This document shows, piece by piece, positions 8,974 through 17,009 of a DNA stretch of 64,000 bases; the stretch's first letter is position 1, and each line of letters opens with the position of its first letter. The DNA comes from Nitrososphaerota archaeon. Its GTDB lineage: Archaea > Thermoproteota > Nitrososphaeria > Nitrososphaerales > Nitrosopumilaceae. The position numbers and the translations under genes were made by a program. The notes beneath the pieces were generated by a model, which searched no databases, had not been told where the DNA came from, and saw nothing but the letters and a program-made list of their open reading frames with translations. The stretch is taken from NCBI GenBank assembly GCA_028866895.1, contig JAGWHF010000002.1, forward strand, positions 1 to 64,000, in the 5' to 3' direction.

Positions 8974-9016
8974 TCCCAGCGATGGCTTGAACCCGATCTA
9001 TTGTAGCGAATAACAC

Positions 9017-9032
9017 TTGTTTCCAGAAACAA
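9017..9032. promoter_or_regulatory. Inverted repeat upstream of etfB (candidate operator)
   Basis: Perfect 7-bp arms TTGTTTC and GAAACAA around a 2-bp spacer, located 44-59 bp before the etfB start and about 130 bp before the divergent Lon-like gene. The size fits a dimeric repressor or activator site. There is no T-run next to it, so a terminator is unlikely. Confidence 0.35.
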
Positions 9033-9160
9033 CCTGTGCTGGTCATTGAAACCTCCATGATGCATTGGAATCGGGATGAAATGGGATGGTGCTGAATGAA
9101 CATTAGTCAACAAAATTTATAATTGAGATCTGGCATCAAATACTGAAACAAGAGAGGCTC

Positions 9161-10192
9161 ATGAAAAAACTCCTGCCCGTTGCGATTGTAGTGGTACTGC
9201 TGGCTGCATCGATCGCTATCAGTCATTCCGCAAGAGCGTACGCCCAGCAGACAGTGATACCGGCATGGATAAAACGTACTGCACAGTGGTGGTCTGAGAA
9301 CCAGACGGGTGACTCGGACTTTCTTAACGCAATCCAGTATCTGATAAACCAAAACATATTGCGTACGGCTCCTTCGGGGAATGCGGTTTACCAGCACGGG
9401 GCAAATAGTACCGGACAGAACAGCAGCCAGATGGCGCAGGAGCTGGATGATTTGCAGGCAAGATATCAGACACTCCAGTCAAAATACAACACACTCCTGC
9501 AGGAGGTAAAGAGCATAACCTCTGAGTCATCCGCTGCATCAGAGAACAATGATTCCATCTATGCGGTTGCGGTCAGGCCCGTCATCCAAAGCGACGGATT
9601 TTTTGAAACAACTACTTACCAAGGCTCCGTCCTGAAGATAAGCGTAGAAATACGCGACGGGTCGGGCCTTGTACTTGTCAATACTGCCATTCCCACCGGG
9701 GTAGACTTTCAGTCGTCTGCACGTACTGCAGTCCAAGTGGCGCAGAATGTGACGGGAATGGATCTTTCCAAAAAAGACGTAATATTCTCCATAAGCTCCA
9801 ATAACAATGAGGACCTTCAGGCAGTGGACGGCGGAAGCGCAGGAGGTGCCATGACTGTCCTTCTGGTGTCCGACCTCCTTGGGAAGCCGATAAACCAGCA
9901 CGTCCTGATGACTGGAACCATACAGCCTGATGGCACGATAGGGCAGATTGGCGCCGCGCCAGAAAAGGCAGATGCAGCAGGCCGTTTTGGAGCAAAGGTA
10001 TTCCTTGTCCCGCAGGGTCAGGCAATAATCTCTGTCCAAAACTGCACCCAAAAGACGGAGGGGCCGATAACCTACCAGACCTGTACGATGGAGCAAAAGC
10101 CCCTCTCTCCACTGATGGAGAACAAGTATGGTATGAAGGTGGTGGAGATAGGCAACATCAGGGACGCCCTTGGATACTTTAATTCTCCGTAG
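9161..10192 (+). CDS. Secreted Lon-like (S16) serine protease with Trp-rich module
   Basis: 343 aa. Signal peptide 1-29. Residues 33-70 are a Trp-rich module (IPAWIKRTAQWW, then DSDFLNAIQYLI) also seen in the genes at 11230 and 51960. Residues 88-120 form a coiled coil. The C-terminal half is a Lon proteolytic domain: catalytic Ser226 in DGGSAGGAM and Lys269 in GAAPEKADAAG, followed by VFLVPQGQ. There is no AAA+ ATPase domain. The family uses a Ser-Lys dyad; acting outside the cytoplasm without ATP is inferred from the signal peptide. A TATA-like AATTTATAATT lies about 43 bp upstream and GAGAGG just before the ATG may act as a ribosome site. Confidence 0.85.
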   Translation: MKKLLPVAIVVVLLAASIAISHSARAYAQQTVIPAWIKRTAQWWSENQTGDSDFLNAIQYLINQNILRTAPSGNAVYQHGANSTGQNSSQMAQELDDLQARYQTLQSKYNTLLQEVKSITSESSAASENNDSIYAVAVRPVIQSDGFFETTTYQGSVLKISVEIRDGSGLVLVNTAIPTGVDFQSSARTAVQVAQNVTGMDLSKKDVIFSISSNNNEDLQAVDGGSAGGAMTVLLVSDLLGKPINQHVLMTGTIQPDGTIGQIGAAPEKADAAGRFGAKVFLVPQGQAIISVQNCTQKTEGPITYQTCTMEQKPLSPLMENKYGMKVVEIGNIRDALGYFNSP

Positions 10193-10308
10193 TTTCTTTG
10201 CAATCAGTTGCAATTATTGAAATCAAGTTTATCTTTATCCGTGTAATGAAATAATGTGACACGATAATCGCACAAGACCACAAAAAAGAGGAAATCCCAG
10301 AACCGCTG

Positions 10309-10587
10309 ATGAAGCTGTTGTCGGAGGATAGTGCCGTAAGGATCCTGCAGTCAGCCACGTCCCCGAAGAATGCCTACCAGCTAAGCAAGGATTGTGATGT
10401 CTCTCTGACCACAATTTACAGGCAGATCAAGCGACTAAATGACAAGAGATTGCTCAAAGTTTCCGGTTCTATTGACAAGAGCGGTAAAAAGCATTTTGTC
10501 TTTACCAGTAAGACAAGCGTTTTCTGCAAATGCGCGTCTTGCAATATCGACATCTCCTCATTTATCGCCTTGGAACGGATAAAGTGA
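10309..10587 (+). CDS. Small winged-helix/HTH regulator with Cys pair
   Basis: 92 aa. Residues about 5-60 are an ArsR-like helix-turn-helix (AVRILQSATSPKNAYQLSKD, then CDVSLTTIYRQIKRL). The tail has FCKCASCNID, whose cysteines may bind a metal or sense redox state. The frame is open upstream to 10255 but has no ATG, GTG or TTG there. The pattern of the recognition helix (D-V/I-S-L-x-x-x-Y-x-x-I-K-x-L) is shared with the regulators at 46415 and, less closely, 55798. It precedes a membrane protein gene on the same strand, which may be its target or partner. Confidence 0.8.
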   Translation: MKLLSEDSAVRILQSATSPKNAYQLSKDCDVSLTTIYRQIKRLNDKRLLKVSGSIDKSGKKHFVFTSKTSVFCKCASCNIDISSFIALERIK

Positions 10588-10644
10588 GTTCCTCCAGCGC
10601 CAGCCTGGGTACTTTCTTATTAGGTACCACTCTGGAGTTTGCAA

Positions 10645-11202
10645 TTGGCCAAGTTATACCTCAAGAGGGGGCTTGTGATTGTGGCAATCGGAATAGCCAT
10701 ACTGGTCCTCGGGTCCAAGATCTTTGACTACTCTTACAACAACGTAGGCTCGGTGATGGTTGACAAGCACTATCTTATTGACCATAAACAGATGGCGGGT
10801 GGCCAGTCGTTGAACTCGACGATAACATGGGATCAGCTGGCGGAACACAGCGTGATCCTCGTGAACTCGCTTCCATCGTCCGCCCCGATAAAACTTCAGG
10901 TAGAGGAGCCCGGCCACCAGACATTTGACAAGGAGAGTTCTGACGGGTATTTGTATCACATCATAGGCAAGAGCCCGCAGAATCAGGGCAGCTACAACCT
11001 GACCGTATCCAATTCGGGAAGTGATTCCGCCTATGTGACAGTAATTTTCGGCGAGGACCCGTACCTTAGCGGCAAGTGTACTGCATCGGACGAGGTTTCC
11101 TGCTACGCAATTCCGGCCGCAATAGGCATCGTCATAGCAGGCATGCTGGCGCTCATCGTGGGCGCATCAATTGCAATACTTGACTTTAGGAAGAAGAGGT
11201 AG
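10645..11202 (+). CDS. Membrane-anchored extracytoplasmic protein, two TM helices
   Basis: 185 aa from TTG at 10645, chosen because GGAG lies 7 nt upstream; a TTG at 10639 is an alternative. An N-terminal helix (RGLVIVAIGIAILVLGSKIF) and a C-terminal helix (IPAAIGIVIAGMLALIVGAS) flank an extracytoplasmic domain of about 120 residues that looks like a beta-sandwich (repeated short beta stretches, SYNLTVSNSGSDSAYVTVIF). Two Cys (near CTASDEVSC) could form a disulfide. Topology, with both ends near the membrane and basic RKKR at the end, resembles the family at 56.9-59.4 kb. No function recognised. Confidence 0.65.
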   Translation: MAKLYLKRGLVIVAIGIAILVLGSKIFDYSYNNVGSVMVDKHYLIDHKQMAGGQSLNSTITWDQLAEHSVILVNSLPSSAPIKLQVEEPGHQTFDKESSDGYLYHIIGKSPQNQGSYNLTVSNSGSDSAYVTVIFGEDPYLSGKCTASDEVSCYAIPAAIGIVIAGMLALIVGASIAILDFRKKR

Positions 11203-11229
11203 CGGAATAACGCAGGCATTGCGGCAAAC

Positions 11230-12099
11230 TCAGATCTTGATTATGCCGCTGCTGATGAGGTACTGGATGCCTTTTACAAAATCCTCGTCGGATATCTGGC
11301 CGCTTGCCCACCATCCTGCCGACGTCTTGATCCAAGGAGGGATTTGCTCCTGACCTTGGGCCGTACTGTTGGTGTGGGGTACCACTATTATTCCCTGCCT
11401 TACCAGATATGTAATTCCACTCAAGAAATTCTTGTCGTCGATTGTTCCATCAGACCACCACTTTGCACTGTTCCTAACCCACGGCGGAATCTTGACATCA
11501 GACGGTGGAGGCCCGGCATAAAATGTATATGCAGATCTCTCAAAATCTGCAGCGTTCTTGTAAAAACCGCTCTGTGCGGATGCCATGACGAGAAAGAACT
11601 GCCTTCCGTCGTCAAGCCAGAATGAAAACTCCTCGATTATGGGGGAGTTTTTGCCCGTCTGATTCTGCGAGGCTACCGCCTCTATGACAAAACCATCCGA
11701 AAACCGCTCTATGTTTTTCTGGTAGACGGTAAATTTTGAGGTGTCAAACAACTTTGGGATCGCCGCAGCCAGAATCTGGGAGTCTGGGACCGAGAGAACT
11801 GAGGGAGGTATGGGCTTTCCCTGGCTGAAGTAGATCGCAAAGTTCGCCTCGCTTGCGGGATTCTCGTTGGTGAATACTGCAAGGGCGGAATCAGATTTGT
11901 TCTCAGGGCTTGCGAGTATCCACCCCTGAGGGGGGAGGATGGAAAAGTTGTAGGTGGGGTTGGAGTACGAGTTGATCTTGGCATTTGCTGGATTGAACAT
12001 GGAGTCTGGAGATACCTGTTGGGCTGCCACGGGTGCAGCGCACACCAATCCAATCGTCAACGCCAAACCCGCCAAGAATAGATAAAAGCTTGCTCTCAA
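11230..12099 (-). CDS. Exported PsbP/DcrB-like protein with two Trp-rich modules
   Basis: 289 aa. Signal peptide 1-26 (ending AAPVAAQQ). Residues 40-190 read as a PsbP/DcrB-like fold: FSILPPQGWILASPE, VFTNENP, and a later FWLDDGRQFFLVMASA are typical landmarks. Two copies of the Trp-rich module follow at about 204-241 (IPPWVRNSAKWW) and 253-289 (IPPWIKTSAGWW), each ending in an I-x-Y-L helix. The protein ends right after the second module. Function is unknown; the module may bind the S-layer, glycans or another envelope part. Confidence 0.75.
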   Translation of the reverse strand: MRASFYLFLAGLALTIGLVCAAPVAAQQVSPDSMFNPANAKINSYSNPTYNFSILPPQGWILASPENKSDSALAVFTNENPASEANFAIYFSQGKPIPPSVLSVPDSQILAAAIPKLFDTSKFTVYQKNIERFSDGFVIEAVASQNQTGKNSPIIEEFSFWLDDGRQFFLVMASAQSGFYKNAADFERSAYTFYAGPPPSDVKIPPWVRNSAKWWSDGTIDDKNFLSGITYLVRQGIIVVPHTNSTAQGQEQIPPWIKTSAGWWASGQISDEDFVKGIQYLISSGIIKI

Positions 12100-12162
12100 C
12101 TATGCATTTTCGTAGCGGGTGTTATAAGAAGCATTTCAGTTTTCGGAGATCCTCAATTGGGG

Positions 12163-13407
12163 ATGAGCAGATTTTTATCCAATCCTGTTTGCATTACGCT
12201 TGTGCTAAGATATGTCCTTCTTGCCCTTCTCTTGGTGCCAGCCCAGTCCTTTGCCTTTACGTCGGGTCAGAACGCCACACTCGTCATAGGTCACACCCAT
12301 TTTAGCTCGGGCGGGACAATTCATGGTAACCCATCACCAAATACCCTCTACATACCGGAGGGCATTGCCTTTGATCATGAGGGAAACCTCTGGGTGGTAG
12401 ACACGGGATTCAACCGCATTCTGGAGTTCCATCAGCCATTTAAAAACGGGGAGGCGGCAAGCATGGTGATTGGGCAGGGAAATTTTACCTCTACCGGACC
12501 CTCGCTATCTCCTACCGGGCTTGACCAGCCTTACGGCATGGTCTTTGACAATTCTGGCAACATGTGGGTGGCAGACACCAACAACAACCGTATAGTGGAA
12601 TACAAGGAACCCTTCTCAACGGGAGAGGCTGCCTCAATCGTGATGGGCTCGCCAAGCTTTGACAAGGGCACGTACACAACCACAGCAGGCTCGCTTGCGG
12701 CACCATACGGACTTGCATTTGACAAGTCGGGAAACCTCTGGGCGGTGGACTATTATGACAACAGGATACTGGAGTACGTCCCACCATTTTCGAATCTTAT
12801 GAATGCCTCCATCGTAATTGGGCAGACCGATTTTACAAGCAATTCGGACGGTTCCACTAGGGACAGGACAAACCTTCCCAGTGCCATCGCCTTTGACCGT
12901 GCTGGTAACATGTGGGTTACTGACAGCCTCAACAACCGAGTGCTGGAATTCAAGAAGCCGTTTTCCACCGACGAGTCATCCTCGCTTGTGATAGGACAGA
13001 AGGATTTTGAGGGAAGTTATGCTGGAATATCAAACGACTCGCTCAATACGCCTTATGGCATAACTTTTGACGGTTTGGGGGATCTCTGGGTCACGGATGG
13101 CAATAACGCCCGGGTCCTTGAATACAAACCTCCTTTTGCAGATGGTATGGCTGCATCCGTTGTCCTGGGCCAGGCCGATTTCGAGGGAATGCATACGGGG
13201 ACATCCTCCAACATGCTATCAGAACCTTATGATGTGAAGGTTGATGGGGCGGGAAACCTCTGGGTGGCAGACACTGACAACAACAGGGTATTGGAGTACG
13301 CCACCACCGCCGTGCCGGAATTCGGTCCCATGACAGTAGCTGCACTTGCAGCCTCTATTGCAGTACTTGTCGCCATAGCCTCGAGGATGCGGCCTGTCTT
13401 CTTCTGA
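12163..13407 (+). CDS. Secreted NHL-repeat beta-propeller with PEFG-CTERM tail
   Basis: 414 aa from ATG at 12163 (a TTG two codons earlier is possible). Signal peptide ends near QSFAFTSG. About six repeats of the NHL type follow, each with the phrase GNLWVVDTGFNRILEF or close variants (GNMWVADTNNNRIVEY, GNLWVADTDNNRVLEY) and a VIGQ-x-x-F segment between them. The C-terminus reads VPEFGPMT plus a hydrophobic helix and SRMRP, a canonical PEFG-CTERM anchor. Propellers of this type bind proteins or ligands; some have hydrolase activity, but nothing here shows catalysis. Confidence 0.9.
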   Translation: MSRFLSNPVCITLVLRYVLLALLLVPAQSFAFTSGQNATLVIGHTHFSSGGTIHGNPSPNTLYIPEGIAFDHEGNLWVVDTGFNRILEFHQPFKNGEAASMVIGQGNFTSTGPSLSPTGLDQPYGMVFDNSGNMWVADTNNNRIVEYKEPFSTGEAASIVMGSPSFDKGTYTTTAGSLAAPYGLAFDKSGNLWAVDYYDNRILEYVPPFSNLMNASIVIGQTDFTSNSDGSTRDRTNLPSAIAFDRAGNMWVTDSLNNRVLEFKKPFSTDESSSLVIGQKDFEGSYAGISNDSLNTPYGITFDGLGDLWVTDGNNARVLEYKPPFADGMAASVVLGQADFEGMHTGTSSNMLSEPYDVKVDGAGNLWVADTDNNRVLEYATTAVPEFGPMTVAALAASIAVLVAIASRMRPVFF

Positions 13408-13538
13408 AACTAGGGCTCCTCACGAACGTGTTGCAAAGTGTTGCTGTCATCTTAATAATGTGCAAACCGATTGAATCATTGACCTGCAGGCGGTCCGGAT
13501 CTTCAAACCCCATCCATCCGGCCTGCCCGCAGTCTTCT

Positions 13539-14099
13539 CTAGACTTTGGAACTCCCCGCGTCCATCTCGCGAATCTTGCGAGATTTGATGAACCTTGAAA
13601 GATGTGCTGCTCCTATAAATGGCCATACCAGCAAGACGGCAACAAAGGCCAACCAGACCAGATCTTCACGGCCGAGGTCAGTTGCAAGGGAATTTAGTGG
13701 AAAGAGGTAGACTGCAAAGCCTCCGCGAAGGTATGGACCTATTGCTGAAGTTATCGGATCTTGGAGTACGTTCCAACCCAAAAATAATGTCACGAAGAAA
13801 AGGGCCGTCTTCCTTCCAAAGTACCGCTTAAAGCCACGCCTCTCTAACTTTTGGAGGCGCTCATCTAGATTTCTCACCTCTCCGTACAGCTGGTTGATTG
13901 CATTGTCTGCACTCCTCTTTAGTGATTCGGGATCCTGAGGTCCGAGGTAAAGCGGAATTATTCCCTCCAGGTACCGCTGATCCGACAAGGTAAGAGCTCT
14001 ATTCTTTGAGATCATTTCGAGGAGATATTCGAGTCTTCCTCTATCCCCCTTGCCAAGCAGGATTAGCTGCTGAATGGAACTTACCAGACTTTCAGACAC
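13539..14099 (-). CDS. Membrane protein, hypothetical
   Basis: 186 aa. The N-terminal 100 residues are charged and helical with a short coiled coil (NQLYGEVRNLDERLQKLERR). Two or three hydrophobic segments follow (TALFFVTLFLGWNVLQ, GGFAVYLFPLNSLA, WLAFVAVLLVWPFIGAAHL). The C-terminus is basic. It may be translated together with the mini-ORF upstream at 14142-14288. No family recognised. Confidence 0.6.
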   Translation of the reverse strand: MSESLVSSIQQLILLGKGDRGRLEYLLEMISKNRALTLSDQRYLEGIIPLYLGPQDPESLKRSADNAINQLYGEVRNLDERLQKLERRGFKRYFGRKTALFFVTLFLGWNVLQDPITSAIGPYLRGGFAVYLFPLNSLATDLGREDLVWLAFVAVLLVWPFIGAAHLSRFIKSRKIREMDAGSSKV

Positions 14100-14141
14100 G
14101 GCCTCTGGGGGTCTTCGCCCAGATAAAAGGGATGGGGCATC

Positions 14142-14288
14142 TTAAAGCGATTTGAACTTCCTAATTGCCTCTTTTGCAAGATCTTCCTGGGAGGTCTTTT
14201 CAATTTTGGTGGGATCATCTGATGCTAGCGCATCTCGGTACTCTTCGTCAGTGTTCTGCTTTATTCTCTTGCTTTCAGCCGGCAACAT
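14142..14288 (-). CDS. 48-aa charged mini-protein
   Basis: ATG start at 14288. The peptide is rich in Lys, Glu and Asp (starts MLPAESKRIKQNTDEEYRDA, ends AIRKFKSL) with no hydrophobic stretch, consistent with a small soluble helical protein. It sits between two other minus-strand genes with gaps of 63 and 42 bp. Codon usage resembles its neighbours. No family recognised; it is too short for confidence. Confidence 0.45.
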   Translation of the reverse strand: MLPAESKRIKQNTDEEYRDALASDDPTKIEKTSQEDLAKEAIRKFKSL

Positions 14289-14351
14289 GTAACCTCAGCC
14301 TTCACTACTGATATTTCTTTCTGCGGGCAGGCAAGGCAGGGAGTGGCATGT

Positions 14352-14900
14352 TCAGCCCAGGACGCGTCTCTGGCCATGCTCCGAGGCGTACTCGTTTATC
14401 CCATCCATGATATTCAGAATAGCAGGATAGTGCATGCTCAAATCCGAAATCTCTCTGCTCATTGCAGCCAGGTAGTGCATTTCCTTTCTTGCCTGACGCG
14501 CTTTCTTTGTTCTCGACAAGGACGAGCCTTTGAGTTCCTTAAGGGAGGTAGATATGTCGCATATCTTTATCAACTTCGCCTCGTCGGGGGATTCCCGCAA
14601 CTGCCTGACGTACTGCCTATCCCTCTGGTCCCTTGGTATCTTTGGGTCAGAAAACAACGCCAAGACCAGCACGGAAACCCTGCTTCCAAACCTGCTGTCC
14701 AGCTCGTCAAAACTGGTGGAGGTATGACTCAGAATTCCATGCAGCCAGGCTGCAGCAATGATCTCCTCGTCTGATATTCCGAGGCCCTTGAGTCTTGTGA
14801 CAACCCCTCTAGCATGTTCGACATGCGGGGTCCCATCGGGCCTTGTGACCTGCCCGTATCTCTCTCTTGCATAAACCTCCGCAGTCTCGGAAATTTTCAT
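14352..14900 (-). CDS. Degenerate RelA/SpoT-type HD-domain protein
   Basis: 182 aa. The layout of a SpoT hydrolase domain is plain (TPHVEHARGV with His29; AAAWLHGIL; FDELDSRFG; KICDIST), but key residues are lost. The HD pair reads His54-Gly55, and the following ED pair reads Ser58-His59; Asp115 remains. Compare the intact HD-VLED and KLAD motifs in the gene at 4291. A metal-dependent hydrolase of the usual kind is therefore unlikely; nucleotide binding or regulation is an inference. Its start overlaps the stop of the upstream coiled-coil gene by 4 bp, so the two are probably co-translated. Confidence 0.75.
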   Translation of the reverse strand: MKISETAEVYARERYGQVTRPDGTPHVEHARGVVTRLKGLGISDEEIIAAAWLHGILSHTSTSFDELDSRFGSRVSVLVLALFSDPKIPRDQRDRQYVRQLRESPDEAKLIKICDISTSLKELKGSSLSRTKKARQARKEMHYLAAMSREISDLSMHYPAILNIMDGINEYASEHGQRRVLG

Positions 14901-15157
14901 TCCTGTTCACCCTCCTCAAGCTCCCTGCAGATGCTCTTGTATGTCTCTACGAGGTCTTTGAAGCAGAGGAACGCCTCATCGACGGTTTTTTTTGCGAGTT
15001 CAAACCGCATTGTCTTCTCGACAAGGTATGATGGGTCTTTCGGATCGAGGCCTGTCTCCTCCCAGATCCCCTCCGTCTCTGCAACAATCTTCTGAAGGCG
15101 TTTCTCAATTTGTGTTATCTTCTTTTTCATCTCGTTTACCCTAACCTGGTCTGCCAT
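14897..15157 (-). CDS. Small coiled-coil protein
   Basis: 86 aa from ATG at 15157; the frame is open to 15262 but the extra part looks like untranslated sequence. The protein is almost entirely charged helix (VNEMKKKITQIEKRLQKI, ending LEEGEQE) and probably dimerises as a coiled coil. It overlaps the degenerate HD gene by 4 bp (ATGA), suggesting a shared role, for example as an adaptor of the HD protein. No family recognised. Confidence 0.6.
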   Translation of the reverse strand: MADQVRVNEMKKKITQIEKRLQKIVAETEGIWEETGLDPKDPSYLVEKTMRFELAKKTVDEAFLCFKDLVETYKSICRELEEGEQE

Positions 15158-15256
15158 GTACGAGGATGGGATGAGCAAGGTCATATTATAAGGTGGGCAA
15201 TAGGCCAAGTTTTCTATAAGCGTGCTGGCAATTAGAGCCTTGCCAACAACGAACCC

Positions 15257-15298
15257 CAGCAAAAGAACGAGCCAGCAAAAGAACGAGCCAGCAAAAGA
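15257..15298 (+). repeat. Short tandem repeat, 16-bp unit, 2.6 copies
   Basis: The unit CAGCAAAAGAACGAGC occurs at 15257-15272 and 15273-15288, and the first 10 bases again at 15289-15298. It lies in the divergent spacer between the coiled-coil gene and the PEF-CTERM gene at 15326, about 30 bp before that start. It could be a repeated regulator site or a simple replication-slippage repeat. Confidence 0.8.
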
Positions 15299-15325
15299 GA
15301 AATACCGGTCTCTTTCAAACCTCTT

Positions 15326-15832
15326 GTGCGCTGGAAATTCCTTGCCGCCCTGTCTTTTGCACTGCTTTCCATTCCATCATTGCCCGCGTTTGCTCAACAA
15401 GCCAGCAGTTATGAGATCAAGAACCCACAGGGCGGGCAGTCCTACGATGTAAACTATACCACAACAGGGGCTGTGATAAACACCATGTTCGTCAACACGC
15501 GCGACACATCGCTCATTATTCTTATGAATGCTACAAGTGACGGTAACATCGTGATAGACCTTCCACGATCACTCATAGATGCAAGGACTGGTATTGGGGA
15601 TGACCAGTTCATCGTGCTGGTGGACGATACCTATACCACGTTCCATGAGACCAAGACTTCCGTGGACAGGACGCTCTCCATCCAGTTTGCTGCCGGATCC
15701 TCGAGAATAGAGATAATCGGTACCCAGGTAATGCCGGAATTTGGATCACTGCCACTTGTCATTCTTGCCGTGTCCATAGTTTCAATCGTGATTCTTTCCT
15801 CCCGTAACCGACTAAGGTTCAGTACTGGGTAA
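15326..15832 (+). CDS. Small exported protein with PEFG-CTERM tail
   Basis: 168 aa, GTG start. Signal peptide 1-23 (FALLSIPSLPAFAQQ). The mature part is a compact beta-rich domain (YDVNYTTTGAVINTMFVN, then IVIDLPRSLIDA) of about 110 residues. The end reads MPEFGSLP followed by a hydrophobic helix and SSRNRLR, a sorting signal for thaumarchaeal archaeosortase. The same beta domain is seen as a stand-alone surface protein in related archaea, I believe, but the role is unknown. Confidence 0.8.
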   Translation: MRWKFLAALSFALLSIPSLPAFAQQASSYEIKNPQGGQSYDVNYTTTGAVINTMFVNTRDTSLIILMNATSDGNIVIDLPRSLIDARTGIGDDQFIVLVDDTYTTFHETKTSVDRTLSIQFAAGSSRIEIIGTQVMPEFGSLPLVILAVSIVSIVILSSRNRLRFSTG

Positions 15833-15932
15833 ACCTTGTTCCGTAGAACTGATGCCAGAACCGGTCAGGCGTGAATTGGAGTGCGTTTTTAAGGCTTGTT
15901 AAAGCACGGCCTTTGTGGCATCAAAGTAAGGG

Positions 15933-16037
15933 CTAGTCCTCCTCAAGTTCCTCGTCTAGGTATTCTATGTGCTCTTCGTCATCTTCGGGCGTCTCGTCTA
16001 AGAATTCATCCTTTCGCTTCTTGTGCTTGTCCTCCAT
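15933..16037 (-). CDS. 34-aa highly acidic mini-protein
   Basis: ATG at 16037. After a basic start (MEDKHKKRKDEF) the peptide is a run of Asp and Glu (TPEDDEEHIEYLDEELEED). The composition is far from what random sequence of this base content would give, which argues for a real gene. It lies 50 bp downstream of the hydrolase gene on the same strand and may be co-transcribed. Function unknown; acidic tails of this kind bind basic proteins or metal. Confidence 0.45.
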   Translation of the reverse strand: MEDKHKKRKDEFLDETPEDDEEHIEYLDEELEED

Positions 16038-16087
16038 GCATAGGCTGCCACTCAAAGGTAGATGAATTTTTGCCTTGACCCTAGATC

Positions 16088-16888
16088 CTACTTGGGTTTA
16101 TTTCCTGACAAAAAATCAAGCACATACCTCGAGAACTCTTCAGGTCGCTCATCATAAGGTATGTGGCCGCAACCTTCCATCAGCACGAGGTTGCAGTTTG
16201 GAATGGATGATTCGAATTCTTTTGCAAATGAGACTGGAATCATCCTGTCTTGGGTCCCCCATATGAGAAGGACTGGCACATTGATGAGTCCCAGCTTTTC
16301 CTTTATCGGGGGGGAGTTCTTCATTCCAAGAAGTGTGGATATGAACACCATCTTGGCGTTGGGCCTTGTCATACTTGAGATGAAATTCTCTACCGCCGCA
16401 TCGCTGCTCTTCCTGTCGCCCCCCATCATCATGCTGTATGCCAGCCTTACAGATTCATGCGTGGGATAAAGAGCCGCCACGGTGTAGGCGTCAAGTGCCG
16501 GCGTAGACTTTTTCATTATTCCAGCGGGGGCCACCATTACGACCTTCTTTATGCGATGATTTTTCGTCGAGGCACATTCTGCAACGATCTCGCCTCCAAG
16601 CGAAGTTCCCACCATGTATGCCCCGCTTGGTGATACGACGTCCAGGAGCCCGAGGGTCATCCTCTTGAAGAACTCTGGCGTATAATCGGTCTGTGGCTTG
16701 TCACTCCTCCCGTAACCAATCATGTCGGGAGCAATTACGCGGTAATTCTTGCTAAAAAGGGGAATTACCGAGGACCACCTCTCCGCCATCCCGCCCAGGC
16801 CGTGGAGCAAGACCACGGTATCGCCGGAATTTCCTTCTTCAAGATACCGTATCCTGTTTCCCTCGACTGTCGCAAACCTCTCGAGCAT
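16088..16888 (-). CDS. Alpha/beta hydrolase (PHA-locus paralogue 1)
   Basis: 266 aa. Oxyanion motif HGLGG at 29-33, nucleophile Ser96 in GTSLGG, acid Asp214 in WGTQDRMIP and His242 in GCGHIPYDE make a complete catalytic triad. No signal peptide, so cytoplasmic. It is about 50 percent similar by eye to the hydrolase at 20150, and both flank the PHA synthase genes. A PHA depolymerase, oligomer hydrolase or thioesterase role is suggested by position only; MhpC/BphD-type C-C hydrolases and simple esterases share the same motifs. Confidence 0.85.
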   Translation of the reverse strand: MLERFATVEGNRIRYLEEGNSGDTVVLLHGLGGMAERWSSVIPLFSKNYRVIAPDMIGYGRSDKPQTDYTPEFFKRMTLGLLDVVSPSGAYMVGTSLGGEIVAECASTKNHRIKKVVMVAPAGIMKKSTPALDAYTVAALYPTHESVRLAYSMMMGGDRKSSDAAVENFISSMTRPNAKMVFISTLLGMKNSPPIKEKLGLINVPVLLIWGTQDRMIPVSFAKEFESSIPNCNLVLMEGCGHIPYDERPEEFSRYVLDFLSGNKPK

Positions 16889-17009
16889 ACATCAGGTTGT
16901 GATGTGAATGCGAGATAAGCCTTTTTGGCATTGCGGTCATGGTGATGCGACTTGCATTGGGGAGGGAATCAAGGCAATGACAAGTCGCCTGCATTTCGGG
17001 TTTTACGGG

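Noticed and set aside
9539-10213. 224-aa minus-strand frame opposite the Lon-like protease gene
   Set aside because: It is antisense to a gene with clear catalytic motifs and has a random-looking, Leu/Cys/His-rich composition.
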